Source: Prolixibacter denitrificans (GTDB lineage: Bacteria > Bacteroidota > Bacteroidia > Bacteroidales > Prolixibacteraceae). Taken from it: DNA of 64,000 bases. Positions 52,391 to 60,804 of this stretch are shown here, piece after piece. Made by a program: the position numbers and the translations under genes. How positions within the stretch are numbered: the stretch's first letter is position 1; each line of letters opens with the position of its first letter. The notes beneath the pieces are model-generated. The model was not told where the DNA came from. It was given only the letters and a program-made list of their open reading frames with translations, and ran no database searches. The stretch covers positions 1 through 64,000 of the forward strand of contig NZ_PYGC01000009.1 in NCBI RefSeq assembly GCF_003014495.1, given 5' to 3'.

Positions 52391-55012
52391 TTACTGATTC
52401 ACCAAATTGGATGCTTCCTCCAATACAGTTGGAATTCCTGCAGGTTCTTTTCCTCCGGCTGTTGCGTAGAATGGCTGTCCACCACCGCCGCCTTTCACAT
52501 GCTTCGCTAAATCGCGAATTAATTTGCCGGCATTGAAACCACGTTCTTTCACCAAAGCATCTGAAATCATGATATGAAGATTCGCCTTACCATCGATTTC
52601 AGCAGCCAGTACCAGGAACAGATTATCAATTTCTCCTTTCAGCTGGAAAGCCAAATCCTTCAGCATCGCTGAGTTGTTTACTTCCAGTTGACGGGCGATA
52701 AAGCTCACACCATTAATGTCTTGCACTTCACGCAGCAAATCGCGCTTCATAATACCAACCGCTTCCTTCTCGAAAGCCTCGATTTGCTTCGTCAGTTCGT
52801 TGTTGCGTTTCAGGAATTCGTCGACCGAAACTTTTAGATTCTTCGGATTATTCAGCATACCCGAAACCTCTTTCAGCACTTTGTGGTTTTGTACCATCAT
52901 CTGCTCTGCACGGTCAGCCGTAATGGCTTCAATCCGTCGAACGCCTGCCGAAACGGAACCTTCGGAAACGATGGTAAACAAACCGATTTCACCGGTAGCT
53001 TCCACGTGCGTTCCTCCACACAATTCGGTTGAATCGCCGAAACGTATCACACGAACCAAGTCGCCGTATTTTTCACCAAACAACGCAATCGCTCCCATGT
53101 CCATCGCTTCCTGCATTGGCACAGCCCGGAACTCTTCGCGCTTCAGGTTCCTGCGAATCATCTGGTTTACCCGACGTTGAATTTCGTCCAACTCTTCATC
53201 GGTTACCTTCTGAAAATGCGAAAAGTCAAAACGCAGGTAATCTTCATTCACCAACGAACCTTTCTGCTCCACATGCTCACCCAGCACTTCTCTCAGAACG
53301 TGGTCCAATAAGTGTGTTGCCGAGTGGTTATTGGCCGTCAACTGCCGTTTGCGGCTATCGACATGCGCGACAAACGTTGCCGATGGATCGGCCGGTAACT
53401 CTTTCGCGTAATGAATGATGAGGTTATTTTCCTTCTGGGTATCCAGAATACTTATTTTCTTGCCGTCTACTTCGATGTAGCCGGTATCACCAACCTGACC
53501 ACCTGACTCAGCGTAAAAAGGAGTGAAGTTGAAGACCAGTTGATACGATTCTTTGTTCTTCACTTTTACCTTGCGATACCTGGTAATTTTCACTTTAGCC
53601 TCCAGGTGCTCGTACCCGATGAACTCCTCTTCATCGTCGGCCTGCAGTTGAATCCAGTCGCCGGTCTCCTGATGAGTGGCATTCCGCGAACGATTCTTCT
53701 GGGCTTCCATCGCCTCGTTGAATTCCTTCCGGTTAACAACCAAATCGTTTTCACGGAGAATCAACTCAGTCAGGTCGAGCGGGAAACCAAACGTATCGTA
53801 CAATTCAAAAGCCAGCTTACCACTAACCACTTTATATTCGTTCTTTTTAGTCTCTTCGATGATGTTGTCCAGCATACGAATTCCGGTTTCCAACGTGCGC
53901 AGGAATGATTCCTCCTCTTCGTGAATCACCTTGGTCACCAGCTCCTCTTGCTTCTTCAGTTCCGGGAAAGCTTCTCCCATATTCTGAATAAGAACCGGGA
54001 CCAACTGGAAAATAAACGGCTTCCGGAAATTCAGGAAGGTGTAACCATAACGCACCGCACGGCGAAGAATCCGGCGGATAACGTAACCCGCTTTATTATT
54101 CGACGGCAGCTGTCCATCGGTGATGGAGAAAGCAATCGCACGCAAATGGTCGGCCACCACACGCATGGCAATGTCCGTCTTATCGTCGTCGCCATACTTT
54201 ACACCGGCCAGGTTGCCCAACTCTTTAATGATCGGTTGGAAAACGTCGGTATCGTAATTCGACTGCTTGCCCTGCAATACCATACAAAGGCGCTCGAATC
54301 CCATTCCGGTATCGACATGTTTCGCCGGCAGCTCTTCCAGTTTACCTGAAGCTTTCCGGTTATACTGTATGAACACCAGGTTCCAGATTTCAATCACCTG
54401 CGGATGATCTTTATTGACCAGCAAACGTCCGTCTTTTTTGACACGTTCGTGTTCGTCACGCAAGTCAACATGAACCTCGGAACAGGGGCCACACGGTCCG
54501 GTATCGCCCATTTCCCAGAAGTTGTCTTTCTTGTTTCCGTTCAGAATATGATCGTCCGCCAAGTACTGTTTCCAGTAACCACGGGCTTCTTCGTCAGCTG
54601 CAACGCCATCTGTTTCATCGCCTTCAAATACGGTAGCATACAAACGTTCGGGAGAAATCTTGAATTCGCCAACGAGCAATTCCCACGCCCAGTTGACCGC
54701 TTCTTTTTTGAAGTAATCGCCAAACGACCAGTTACCCAACATCTCAAACATCGTATGGTGGTACGTATCGTGTCCCACTTCTTCCAGGTCGTTATGCTTA
54801 CCCGAAACACGCAAACATTTCTGTGTATCCGCTATCCTCGGCGATTTTACCGGCGAATTCCCCAGGAAGATATCCTTGAACTGGTTCATCCCCGCGTTGG
54901 TAAACATCAGCGTTGGATCATTTTTCACCACCATCGGTGCTGAGGCAACAATCTGATGTTGTTTCGATGCAAAAAAGTCGAGAAATGTTTGACGTATCTC
55001 TTTTGAATTCAT
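52391..55012 (-). CDS. alaS: Alanyl-tRNA synthetase
   Basis: Class II synthetase, 873 residues from the ATG at 55012 ([20 protein letters not shown]). The aminoacylation domain (1-460) shows [15 protein letters not shown], MEFxxxP-like [11 protein letters not shown] and DTGMGFERL. Editing domain has [11 protein letters not shown] (zinc His pair) and [14 protein letters not shown]-terminal DHHA1 domain with the [15 protein letters not shown] glycine loop. A TTG two codons upstream is not a preferred start. Confidence 0.97.
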   Translation of the reverse strand: MNSKEIRQTFLDFFASKQHQIVASAPMVVKNDPTLMFTNAGMNQFKDIFLGNSPVKSPRIADTQKCLRVSGKHNDLEEVGHDTYHHTMFEMLGNWSFGDYFKKEAVNWAWELLVGEFKISPERLYATVFEGDETDGVAADEEARGYWKQYLADDHILNGNKKDNFWEMGDTGPCGPCSEVHVDLRDEHERVKKDGRLLVNKDHPQVIEIWNLVFIQYNRKASGKLEELPAKHVDTGMGFERLCMVLQGKQSNYDTDVFQPIIKELGNLAGVKYGDDDKTDIAMRVVADHLRAIAFSITDGQLPSNNKAGYVIRRILRRAVRYGYTFLNFRKPFIFQLVPVLIQNMGEAFPELKKQEELVTKVIHEEEESFLRTLETGIRMLDNIIEETKKNEYKVVSGKLAFELYDTFGFPLDLTELILRENDLVVNRKEFNEAMEAQKNRSRNATHQETGDWIQLQADDEEEFIGYEHLEAKVKITRYRKVKVKNKESYQLVFNFTPFYAESGGQVGDTGYIEVDGKKISILDTQKENNLIIHYAKELPADPSATFVAHVDSRKRQLTANNHSATHLLDHVLREVLGEHVEQKGSLVNEDYLRFDFSHFQKVTDEELDEIQRRVNQMIRRNLKREEFRAVPMQEAMDMGAIALFGEKYGDLVRVIRFGDSTELCGGTHVEATGEIGLFTIVSEGSVSAGVRRIEAITADRAEQMMVQNHKVLKEVSGMLNNPKNLKVSVDEFLKRNNELTKQIEAFEKEAVGIMKRDLLREVQDINGVSFIARQLEVNNSAMLKDLAFQLKGEIDNLFLVLAAEIDGKANLHIMISDALVKERGFNAGKLIRDLAKHVKGGGGGQPFYATAGGKEPAGIPTVLEEASNLVNQ

Positions 55013-55131
55013 AATCAAGAAGCTTAATTCGAATAAATGTTAAAATTGACCCGCTTCATCGGGTTTTCTCCTGCGAAACTCGAAAAAAATTTTAGATTTG
55101 CAACCGTTTGAAGGGTCTGTTTTATTGATCC

Positions 55132-55161
55132 TTGCAAATTTAGATTATTTCGTTAAATTTG
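55132..55161 (+). promoter_or_regulatory. Promoter of the M23-MerR-Nif3 operon
   Basis: TTG (55132-55134), 19-base spacer, TAAATTTG (55154-55161): both Bacteroidota elements exact. Start of transcription near 55168, 24 bases before the ATG. Confidence 0.65.
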
Positions 55162-55191
55162 TTAACACATATTGTAAAATAAAGGACCAGC

Positions 55192-56163
55192 ATGGGTAAA
55201 ACCAACTACAGATTTAACCCTGAAACGCTCAGTTACGACAAGATTGAACGAAATGTTAAGTCTCTTGTCAAGAGATTGCTTGGCTACCTTTCCACGAGTA
55301 TAGTACTGGCGGTTATCATTTCTATGATTTTTCTCCAGTTTTTTGATTCCCCCAAACTTCGCCGGATGAAACGTGAGAACGAAAGGTTGCTCACGCAATA
55401 TACCTTAATGAACAAGGATCTGGACAACATGAGTAAGGTATTGAAGGATATTCAGTATCGTGACGACAATATTTACCGGGTTATTTTTGAAGCTGAACCC
55501 ATTCCGGCATCCGTTCGGAAAGCGGGCTTCGGTGGAATAAACCGCTACTCACAGTTGGAAAGTATGGATAATGCTGATTTGGTTATCTCGACGGCTCGCA
55601 AGCTGGACGTTTTAACGAAGCAGATTTACATTCAGTCCAAATCGTACGATGATGTGATGAAGATGGCTCTAAACAAGGAAAAGATGTTAGCCAGCCTGCC
55701 GTCCATCATGCCGGTTTCGAACAAGGATTTAAAACGCACCGCATCCGGATGGGGATACCGCATCCACCCGATTTATAAAATTCGTAAGTTTCACTACGGA
55801 ATGGATTTCTCTGCACCTACCGGAACCGAGGTATTCGCAACGGGGAGTGGTGTAGTAAAGTGGATTCGCCGTTCCAAGATTGGTTATGGAAACCACATCT
55901 TGATCAGCCATGGATACGGCTTCGAAACGGAGTATGCTCACCTGAGCGCATTCAATGTAAAACCGGGACAAAAAGTGAAGCGGGGGGATGTAATTGGTTT
56001 CGTGGGAAGCACCGGAACATCAACAGCACCACACCTTCACTACGAAGTACATAAGAATGGTAAAAAGGTGAACCCCCAGAACTACTACTTCCTCGATTTG
56101 TCGCCGCAGGAGTATGAAAAGATGATTGAAATTTCGTCCAACATGGGACAAAGCTTTGACTAA
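55192..56163 (+). CDS. M23 family metallopeptidase (membrane-anchored)
   Basis: 323 residues. N-terminal cytosolic tail, one transmembrane helix (about 30-55, LSTSIVLAVIISMIFLQFF), then a coiled coil (about 60-100, KRENERLLTQYTLMNKDLDNM). The C-terminal LytM peptidase domain has zinc ligands in HYGMDFSAPTGTEVFA (H-x3-D) and HLHYEVHKNG (HxH). A complete zinc site suggests an active peptidoglycan endopeptidase, rather than an EnvC-type regulator. Possible role in cell separation or envelope growth. First gene of the run with MerR, Nif3 and the zinc-ribbon protein. Confidence 0.92.
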   Translation: MGKTNYRFNPETLSYDKIERNVKSLVKRLLGYLSTSIVLAVIISMIFLQFFDSPKLRRMKRENERLLTQYTLMNKDLDNMSKVLKDIQYRDDNIYRVIFEAEPIPASVRKAGFGGINRYSQLESMDNADLVISTARKLDVLTKQIYIQSKSYDDVMKMALNKEKMLASLPSIMPVSNKDLKRTASGWGYRIHPIYKIRKFHYGMDFSAPTGTEVFATGSGVVKWIRRSKIGYGNHILISHGYGFETEYAHLSAFNVKPGQKVKRGDVIGFVGSTGTSTAPHLHYEVHKNGKKVNPQNYYFLDLSPQEYEKMIEISSNMGQSFD

Positions 56164-56175
56164 AAAAACAACACT

Positions 56176-56511
56176 GTGCCATTTAAACAGCCCAAAGCGG
56201 AAAAACTATATTACTCGATTGGCGAGGTAGCCGAGATGTTCGATCTCCGGCCGTCAACCATTCGTTTCTGGGAGAAAGAATTCGATTCTCTCAAACCGCA
56301 CAAAAACAAAAAGGGCAACCGTTTTTTTACCAAAGAAGATATCGACCACCTCGGTCTGATTTATCACCTGGTGAAGGAACGGGGAATGACACTCAAAGGT
56401 GCGCACAAAAAGATAAAAGAAAACCGGCAGGGAACTCAGGATACTTACGAAGTAGTGAAGAAACTGCAGGACATAAAGAACTTTTTACTGGAGATTAAAG
56501 AAGAGCTGTAA
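56176..56511 (+). CDS. MerR-family small regulator
   Basis: 111 residues starting GTG at 56176, twelve bases after the peptidase stop. The winged helix YYSIGEVAEMFDLRPSTIRFWEKEF and the wing KKGNRFFTKEDIDHL are classical MerR. The C-terminal coiled coil is very short and has no metal or drug site, so a stand-alone transcription factor, as usually conserved in Bacteroidota next to the M23 gene. Confidence 0.9.
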   Translation: MPFKQPKAEKLYYSIGEVAEMFDLRPSTIRFWEKEFDSLKPHKNKKGNRFFTKEDIDHLGLIYHLVKERGMTLKGAHKKIKENRQGTQDTYEVVKKLQDIKNFLLEIKEEL

Positions 56512-56528
56512 CAGGTTCTTCTTTTTTT
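56497..56528 (+). terminator. Weak terminator at the MerR gene end
   Basis: AAAGAAGA (56497-56504) pairs with TCTTCTTT (56517-56524), overlapping the MerR stop codon, followed by T's. A/T-weak stem, so read-through to nif3 is likely. Confidence 0.5.
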
Positions 56529-56558
56529 ATCCTGATTACCCGCCTAAAAACCGCGAGC

Positions 56559-57659
56559 ATGAAACTCAAGATACGTGACATTACCAGCAAACTGGAAGCG
56601 CTGGCTCCTCCCTCATTTCAGGAATCGTACGATAACGCCGGCTTGATTGTCGGTCACCCGAACGACGAAGTAGACGCCGTTTTATTGACTTTGGATGTAA
56701 CTGAAGAGGTAATTGACGAAGCTATCTCCACGGGAGCCAACCTGATAATCGCCCACCACCCCATCGTTTTCAAAGGATTGAAGCAGTTCAACGGTAAAAA
56801 CTATGTGGAGCGTTGTGTGATCAAAGCCATCAAAAATGATGTGGCCATATACGCCTCTCACACCAATCTCGACAGTGTTCCAGGCGGGGTAAACACCAAG
56901 ATGTGTGAAAAACTGGGCTTACAGGATTGTCAAATCCTCTCACCAATGAAAGGACAGCTGTTGAAGCTGGTAACTTTCGTCCCTGTTGAGCACGCTGAAA
57001 AAGTACGTGAAGCCATTTTTGCTGCCGGAGCAGGCCACATTGGCAATTACGATCAATGCAGCTTTAACCTTCCGGGAGAGGGCACTTTCCGCGGAAGCGA
57101 AAACACCAATCCATTCGTCGGCGAGCGTGGCAAGCAACATACAGAAAAGGAAGTCCGTGTGGAAACCGTTCTTCCCCGTTACCGGAAAAGTAAGGTTTTG
57201 CGGGCGCTTCTGGAAAGTCACCCGTACGAAGAAGTGGCGTACGATTTTTATCCGTTGGAAAACGAGTGGTTCGAAACCGGTATGGGAATGGTTGGTAGTC
57301 TTCCGGAAGCGATGGACGAAAAAACCTTCCTGCTAAAGGTTAAAGAAACGTTTGCCTGTGGAGCTGTTCGCCACACCCGCCTGCTCAACAAACCGGTTGA
57401 AAAAGTAGCCCTTTGCGGTGGTTCAGGCAGTTTCCTGTTGAACGAAGCCAAAGCTTCGGGAGCCGATGTTTTCATCACCGGCGATTTCAAATACCACCAG
57501 TTTTTCGATGCCGAAGATAAACTGGTGATTGCCGATATCGGGCACTACGAAAGCGAACAGTTTACTAAAGAGGTTTTTTATGAAATACTTACCAAAAATT
57601 TCCCTAACTTTGCCATTCGCTTATCGGAGGTGAAAACCAACCCGGTAAATTACCTGTAA
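56559..57659 (+). CDS. Nif3-like dinuclear metal protein (long form)
   Basis: 366 residues. The NIF3 fold with metal-binding His in NLIIAHHPIVFKGL and FITGDFKYHQFFDAE and an Asp/Glu near IGHYESEQF. The middle insertion (about 120-235, PMKGQLLKLVTFVPVEHAEKVREAIFA) is the PII-like domain of the longer bacterial form. Function unknown; fold resembles GTP cyclohydrolase I type 2. Ahead of the zinc-ribbon gene by 34 bases. Confidence 0.93.
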   Translation: MKLKIRDITSKLEALAPPSFQESYDNAGLIVGHPNDEVDAVLLTLDVTEEVIDEAISTGANLIIAHHPIVFKGLKQFNGKNYVERCVIKAIKNDVAIYASHTNLDSVPGGVNTKMCEKLGLQDCQILSPMKGQLLKLVTFVPVEHAEKVREAIFAAGAGHIGNYDQCSFNLPGEGTFRGSENTNPFVGERGKQHTEKEVRVETVLPRYRKSKVLRALLESHPYEEVAYDFYPLENEWFETGMGMVGSLPEAMDEKTFLLKVKETFACGAVRHTRLLNKPVEKVALCGGSGSFLLNEAKASGADVFITGDFKYHQFFDAEDKLVIADIGHYESEQFTKEVFYEILTKNFPNFAIRLSEVKTNPVNYL

Positions 57660-57693
57660 ATACTTAAGAAACACAATAAATAACAAACAGGAT

Positions 57694-58488
57694 ATGACGA
57701 CAGAATTCAACAAGCCGGCTGGTGGGAATGAGGTTCCTGCAGAAGAGAAGCTGAGAATGCTTTACGAGCTTCAAACAGTTGTTTCCGAAATCGATAAAAT
57801 CCACACATTGCGGGGAGAGTTGCCGCTGGAGGTGCAGGATTTGGAAGATGAAATCGCCGGTTTGAAAACCCGCATCGAGAAATACGACGATGAGGTAAAG
57901 AGCTTGAATACTGCGGTTACTAACAAGAAGGCCGAAATAAAAGAAAGCAAGTCGCTGATTGAAAAATACACCGAGCAGCAGAATAATGTACGCAATAACC
58001 GTGAGTACGATTCGCTGTCGAAAGAAATTGAATTTCAGACGCTGGAAATCGAGCTGGCAGAAAAGCGTATCAAAGAGTTTACCGCTGAAGCCAAGGTGAA
58101 GAAAGAGGAAATCGACAAAGCTCAGGTTGACCTGAAAGATCACGAAGAAGATTTAGTGCGTAAACGCAAAGAGCTGGAAGAAATTACTTCTGAAACTTCA
58201 GTGGAAGAGCAAAAGCTGATCGATAAATCTGAAGCGATTGAAACCAATATCGAAGATCGTCTGCTGACAGCTTTCAAACGTATCCGCAAGAATGCGCGTA
58301 ACGGACTGGCTGTTGTAACCGTACAACGTGATGCCTGTGGAGGTTGCTTCAATAAAATCCCGCCGCAGCGTCAACTGGATATTGCTTCACGCAAAAAGGT
58401 AATCGTTTGTGAGTATTGTGGTCGTATCCTCGTTGACCAGGATATCATGACACCTCTTTCTGAAGAGACAGAAAGCAAGAGCAAGTAA
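57694..58488 (+). CDS. Coiled-coil protein with C4 zinc ribbon
   Basis: 264 residues. Long alpha-helical coiled coil (about 15-200) rich in E/K/L. It ends with a C4 zinc ribbon: CGGCF near 215 and CEYCGRIL near 240. Family of C4-type zinc ribbon proteins (CT398/CdsZ type), usually next to nif3 in Bacteroidota. Binding partner not known to me here; the family has been linked to secretion and RpoN regulation in chlamydiae. Ends at a bidirectional terminator. Confidence 0.9.
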   Translation: MTTEFNKPAGGNEVPAEEKLRMLYELQTVVSEIDKIHTLRGELPLEVQDLEDEIAGLKTRIEKYDDEVKSLNTAVTNKKAEIKESKSLIEKYTEQQNNVRNNREYDSLSKEIEFQTLEIELAEKRIKEFTAEAKVKKEEIDKAQVDLKDHEEDLVRKRKELEEITSETSVEEQKLIDKSEAIETNIEDRLLTAFKRIRKNARNGLAVVTVQRDACGGCFNKIPPQRQLDIASRKKVIVCEYCGRILVDQDIMTPLSEETESKSK

Positions 58489-58512
58489 GCAAAACAATTG
58501 CTACAACATAAA

Positions 58513-58547
58513 AAACCCGGTCCGGAAAAGGATCGGGTTTCTTTTTG
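58513..58547. terminator. Bidirectional terminator (zinc ribbon / TPM genes)
   Basis: AAACCCGGTCC (about 58513-58523) pairs with GGATCGGGTTT (58530-58540), G-U included, with A and T runs on both sides. Confidence 0.85.
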
Positions 58548-58570
58548 TATCATATCGTTCGTCCGTCTTG

Positions 58571-59422
58571 TTACCAGGTACCACCGGCTCCACCGCCGCC
58601 GAAACTTCCGCCGCCAAAACCGCCAAAGTCGGAGAATCCTCCTCCACCACCGCCAAAGCTTCCTCCTCCGCCGGAAAAGTCATCCCAGGTTCCTCTGTGG
58701 CTTCCCCCGAAAAGGTTCATCAGTAACAAAGCCTCCAGGAATGAAGGACCACGACCAACGGCACCAAAGCGTCTGCGCCTGCGTCCAAAGATGAAGAACA
58801 GGACAATGAAGAAAATGACAACGCCAACTCCTCCGGTACCTCTACCTCTTTTACTTTGTTCGCGTGTGGCCTGAATATATTGGTCGGCTGTAAATTCCTT
58901 CTTCGTCAGTCCCATCAGCACGTTGGTAGCCCGATCGATTCCGATGAAATAGTCACCCTTCTTGAACCAGGGAATCATCTCATTCTCGATAATGGTTTGT
59001 TTCGCCACCACATCGGGAACGACACCCTCCAAACCATAACCAACGGCAATAAAAACTTGTCCCATCGATTCGCTGGTTTTCGGTTTTACCAAAATCAGGA
59101 TACCGTTATCACTACCTTTCTGTCCGATTCCCCATCTTTGTGCCAACCGAACGGCGTAATCCGCCTTGTCGTACCCATGCAAATTATTCACGGTTACAAC
59201 AGCAATCTGCGTCGAGGTTTGCCGGGCAAATTCGGCCAGCTTCTCGTTCAACATCATCGCTTTTTGCTGTGGCAAAACATGGGCTAGATCGTTGACCAGT
59301 CTGGCTGGTTGTGGACGATCCGGGAAATCACTATTTTCTGCGAAAGCATTGAAACTAAGCAGCAACGCCAGCAACAGAAGCATCCCCTTCATCCTCATAG
59401 AAATATGTTTTATTTGCTTCAT
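58571..59422 (-). CDS. TPM-domain membrane protein with glycine-rich tail (YgcG-like)
   Basis: 283 residues. Signal peptide (MKGMLLLLALLLSFNAFA after a short leader), a TPM (Psb32/YgcG) domain about 35-185 with LVNDLAHVLPQQKAMML and GVGYGLEGVVPD, then one transmembrane helix (GVGVVIFFIVLFFIFG). It ends in a long tail of Gly/Ser/Phe (GGGGSFGGGGGGFSDFGG and on), typical of this class. Stop and start of the neighbouring TPM gene overlap (TAATG). Function: unknown envelope protein, with TPM suggested to be a phosphatase-like fold. Confidence 0.9.
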   Translation of the reverse strand: MKQIKHISMRMKGMLLLLALLLSFNAFAENSDFPDRPQPARLVNDLAHVLPQQKAMMLNEKLAEFARQTSTQIAVVTVNNLHGYDKADYAVRLAQRWGIGQKGSDNGILILVKPKTSESMGQVFIAVGYGLEGVVPDVVAKQTIIENEMIPWFKKGDYFIGIDRATNVLMGLTKKEFTADQYIQATREQSKRGRGTGGVGVVIFFIVLFFIFGRRRRRFGAVGRGPSFLEALLLMNLFGGSHRGTWDDFSGGGGSFGGGGGGFSDFGGFGGGSFGGGGAGGTW

Positions 59423-59859
59423 TATTTTCCGAATGAGATTTCGTCTGACAATTCGTTTACGTCATCCTCCTGATAAGGGAAATGTTCACTGAGCTGGTGA
59501 CCAGCCATCGAAATTCCTTCCGCGAGGCCAATGGCAAAATCACCTTCTTTGAAATACTCCAGCATTTTGTTCTTGATCTCATCCCAAAAATTCTCCGGAA
59601 CCACCTTATTAATGCCGGCGTCTCCCAGAATGGCAAATTTGCGGTTCCCCACAGCCAGGTAAAACAAAACGCCGTTCCGCTCTTTGGTTTTGTGCATGTC
59701 CAACACTTTGAAAACATGGGCGCCCCGGTCCAGAACTTCTCCGGGGCACTTGTCATCGATGTGCACGCGGATTTCGCCACTGGTATTGTGCTCAGCTTCC
59801 TGAATGGCCTCCAAAATATTAGCCTGTTCTTCCTTGCTGAAAAATTCTTCAATTTTCAT
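59422..59859 (-). CDS. TPM-domain protein (no signal)
   Basis: 145 residues, a single TPM domain: FFSKEEQANILEAIQEAEHNTSGEIRVHID, KRNGVLFYLAVGNRKFAILGDAGIN, and EGDFAIGLAEGISMAGHQLSEHFP. No signal peptide, so likely cytosolic or peripherally bound. Lies 12 bases after lemA and overlaps the next TPM gene by one base. Confidence 0.9.
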   Translation of the reverse strand: MKIEEFFSKEEQANILEAIQEAEHNTSGEIRVHIDDKCPGEVLDRGAHVFKVLDMHKTKERNGVLFYLAVGNRKFAILGDAGINKVVPENFWDEIKNKMLEYFKEGDFAIGLAEGISMAGHQLSEHFPYQEDDVNELSDEISFGK

Positions 59860-59871
59860 GAAACTCCTTTT

Positions 59872-60465
59872 TTAAAATTGGACTTTCGGTGCCTGATCGG
59901 CTCCTTTGTCAGCCTGGAAATAAGCTTTTTTATCAAATCCCTGGAAATTAGCAATGATGCTTTGCGGGAATTTGCGAATGTAGGTATTGTAATCGCGGGC
60001 AACCTCATTGAACCGGCGGCGTTCCACAGCAATCCGGTTTTCAGTTCCCTCCAGCTGTGCCTGCAACCCAAGGAAGTTTTGGTCGGCCTTTAAATTGGGA
60101 TACCGCTCAACGGTAACCATCAGTCGGCTCAGGGCAGAAGAAAGTCCCTGTTGCGCTTCCTGGAACTTTTGCAGCGAAGCCTGATCGAGATTGTCTGCAT
60201 TTACACTGACCGATGTAGCCTTGGCACGCGCTTCAATTACCGAAGTAAGCGTCTCCTTTTCATGTTCGGCATATCCTTTTACGGTATTCACCAGGTTAGG
60301 AATCAGGTCAGCCCTGCGCTGGTAAACATTTTCAACTTGTGACCATTGAGACGAAACAGCTTCCTGTTTCTCTACCATCCGGTTATTGACACTTACTCCC
60401 CATTTAAAAACTCCAAAGAAGATGACGACAATAACAACCAGAACAATAATTCCAACTCTTTTCAT
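59872..60465 (-). CDS. lemA: LemA family protein
   Basis: 197 residues. Transmembrane N terminus (VGIIVLVVIVVIFFGVFKWG), then the LemA helical bundle: NNRMVEKQEAVSSQWSQVENVYQRRADLIPNLVNTVKGYA, SLSRLMVTVERYPNLKAD-like and RFNEVARDYNTYIRKFP. Inner-membrane protein of uncertain role. First gene of lemA-TPM-TPM. Confidence 0.93.
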   Translation of the reverse strand: MKRVGIIVLVVIVVIFFGVFKWGVSVNNRMVEKQEAVSSQWSQVENVYQRRADLIPNLVNTVKGYAEHEKETLTSVIEARAKATSVSVNADNLDQASLQKFQEAQQGLSSALSRLMVTVERYPNLKADQNFLGLQAQLEGTENRIAVERRRFNEVARDYNTYIRKFPQSIIANFQGFDKKAYFQADKGADQAPKVQF

Positions 60466-60804
60466 GCGTATAATTTCTTATGTTTATCAATTACTACCGA
60501 CAGGTGCCGGAATGACCACAAGTGAGCATCATTCAGGTTAAGAAGTTCTCTCATTCTGTGTGGATCAAATATTAGTTGAATAATTTCCTACAAGTTAACA
60601 CAAAATCCAGTCCGTACTAATTGATGTCAGGCGCAATCCACAAACAACATAATAATGAGCACCTTCCGAACAGTCCATCACCTGCCGAATTGGCACATCT
60701 ATCAAAACAGCCCCTTTCCAAGGCGTTTATTAAACATGCCCTTCCTCATTTTTTAATGTTCCCCCACATTGTAATTTTATTGTCAGAAAATTAAATCGAA
60801 AACT
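60466..60804. other. Divergent intergenic region lemA/hutU
   Basis: 339 bases, no coding ORF. AT-rich near hutU (TAATTTTA at about 60772). No exact TAnnTTTG on either side, and no hairpin of note. Confidence 0.5.
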
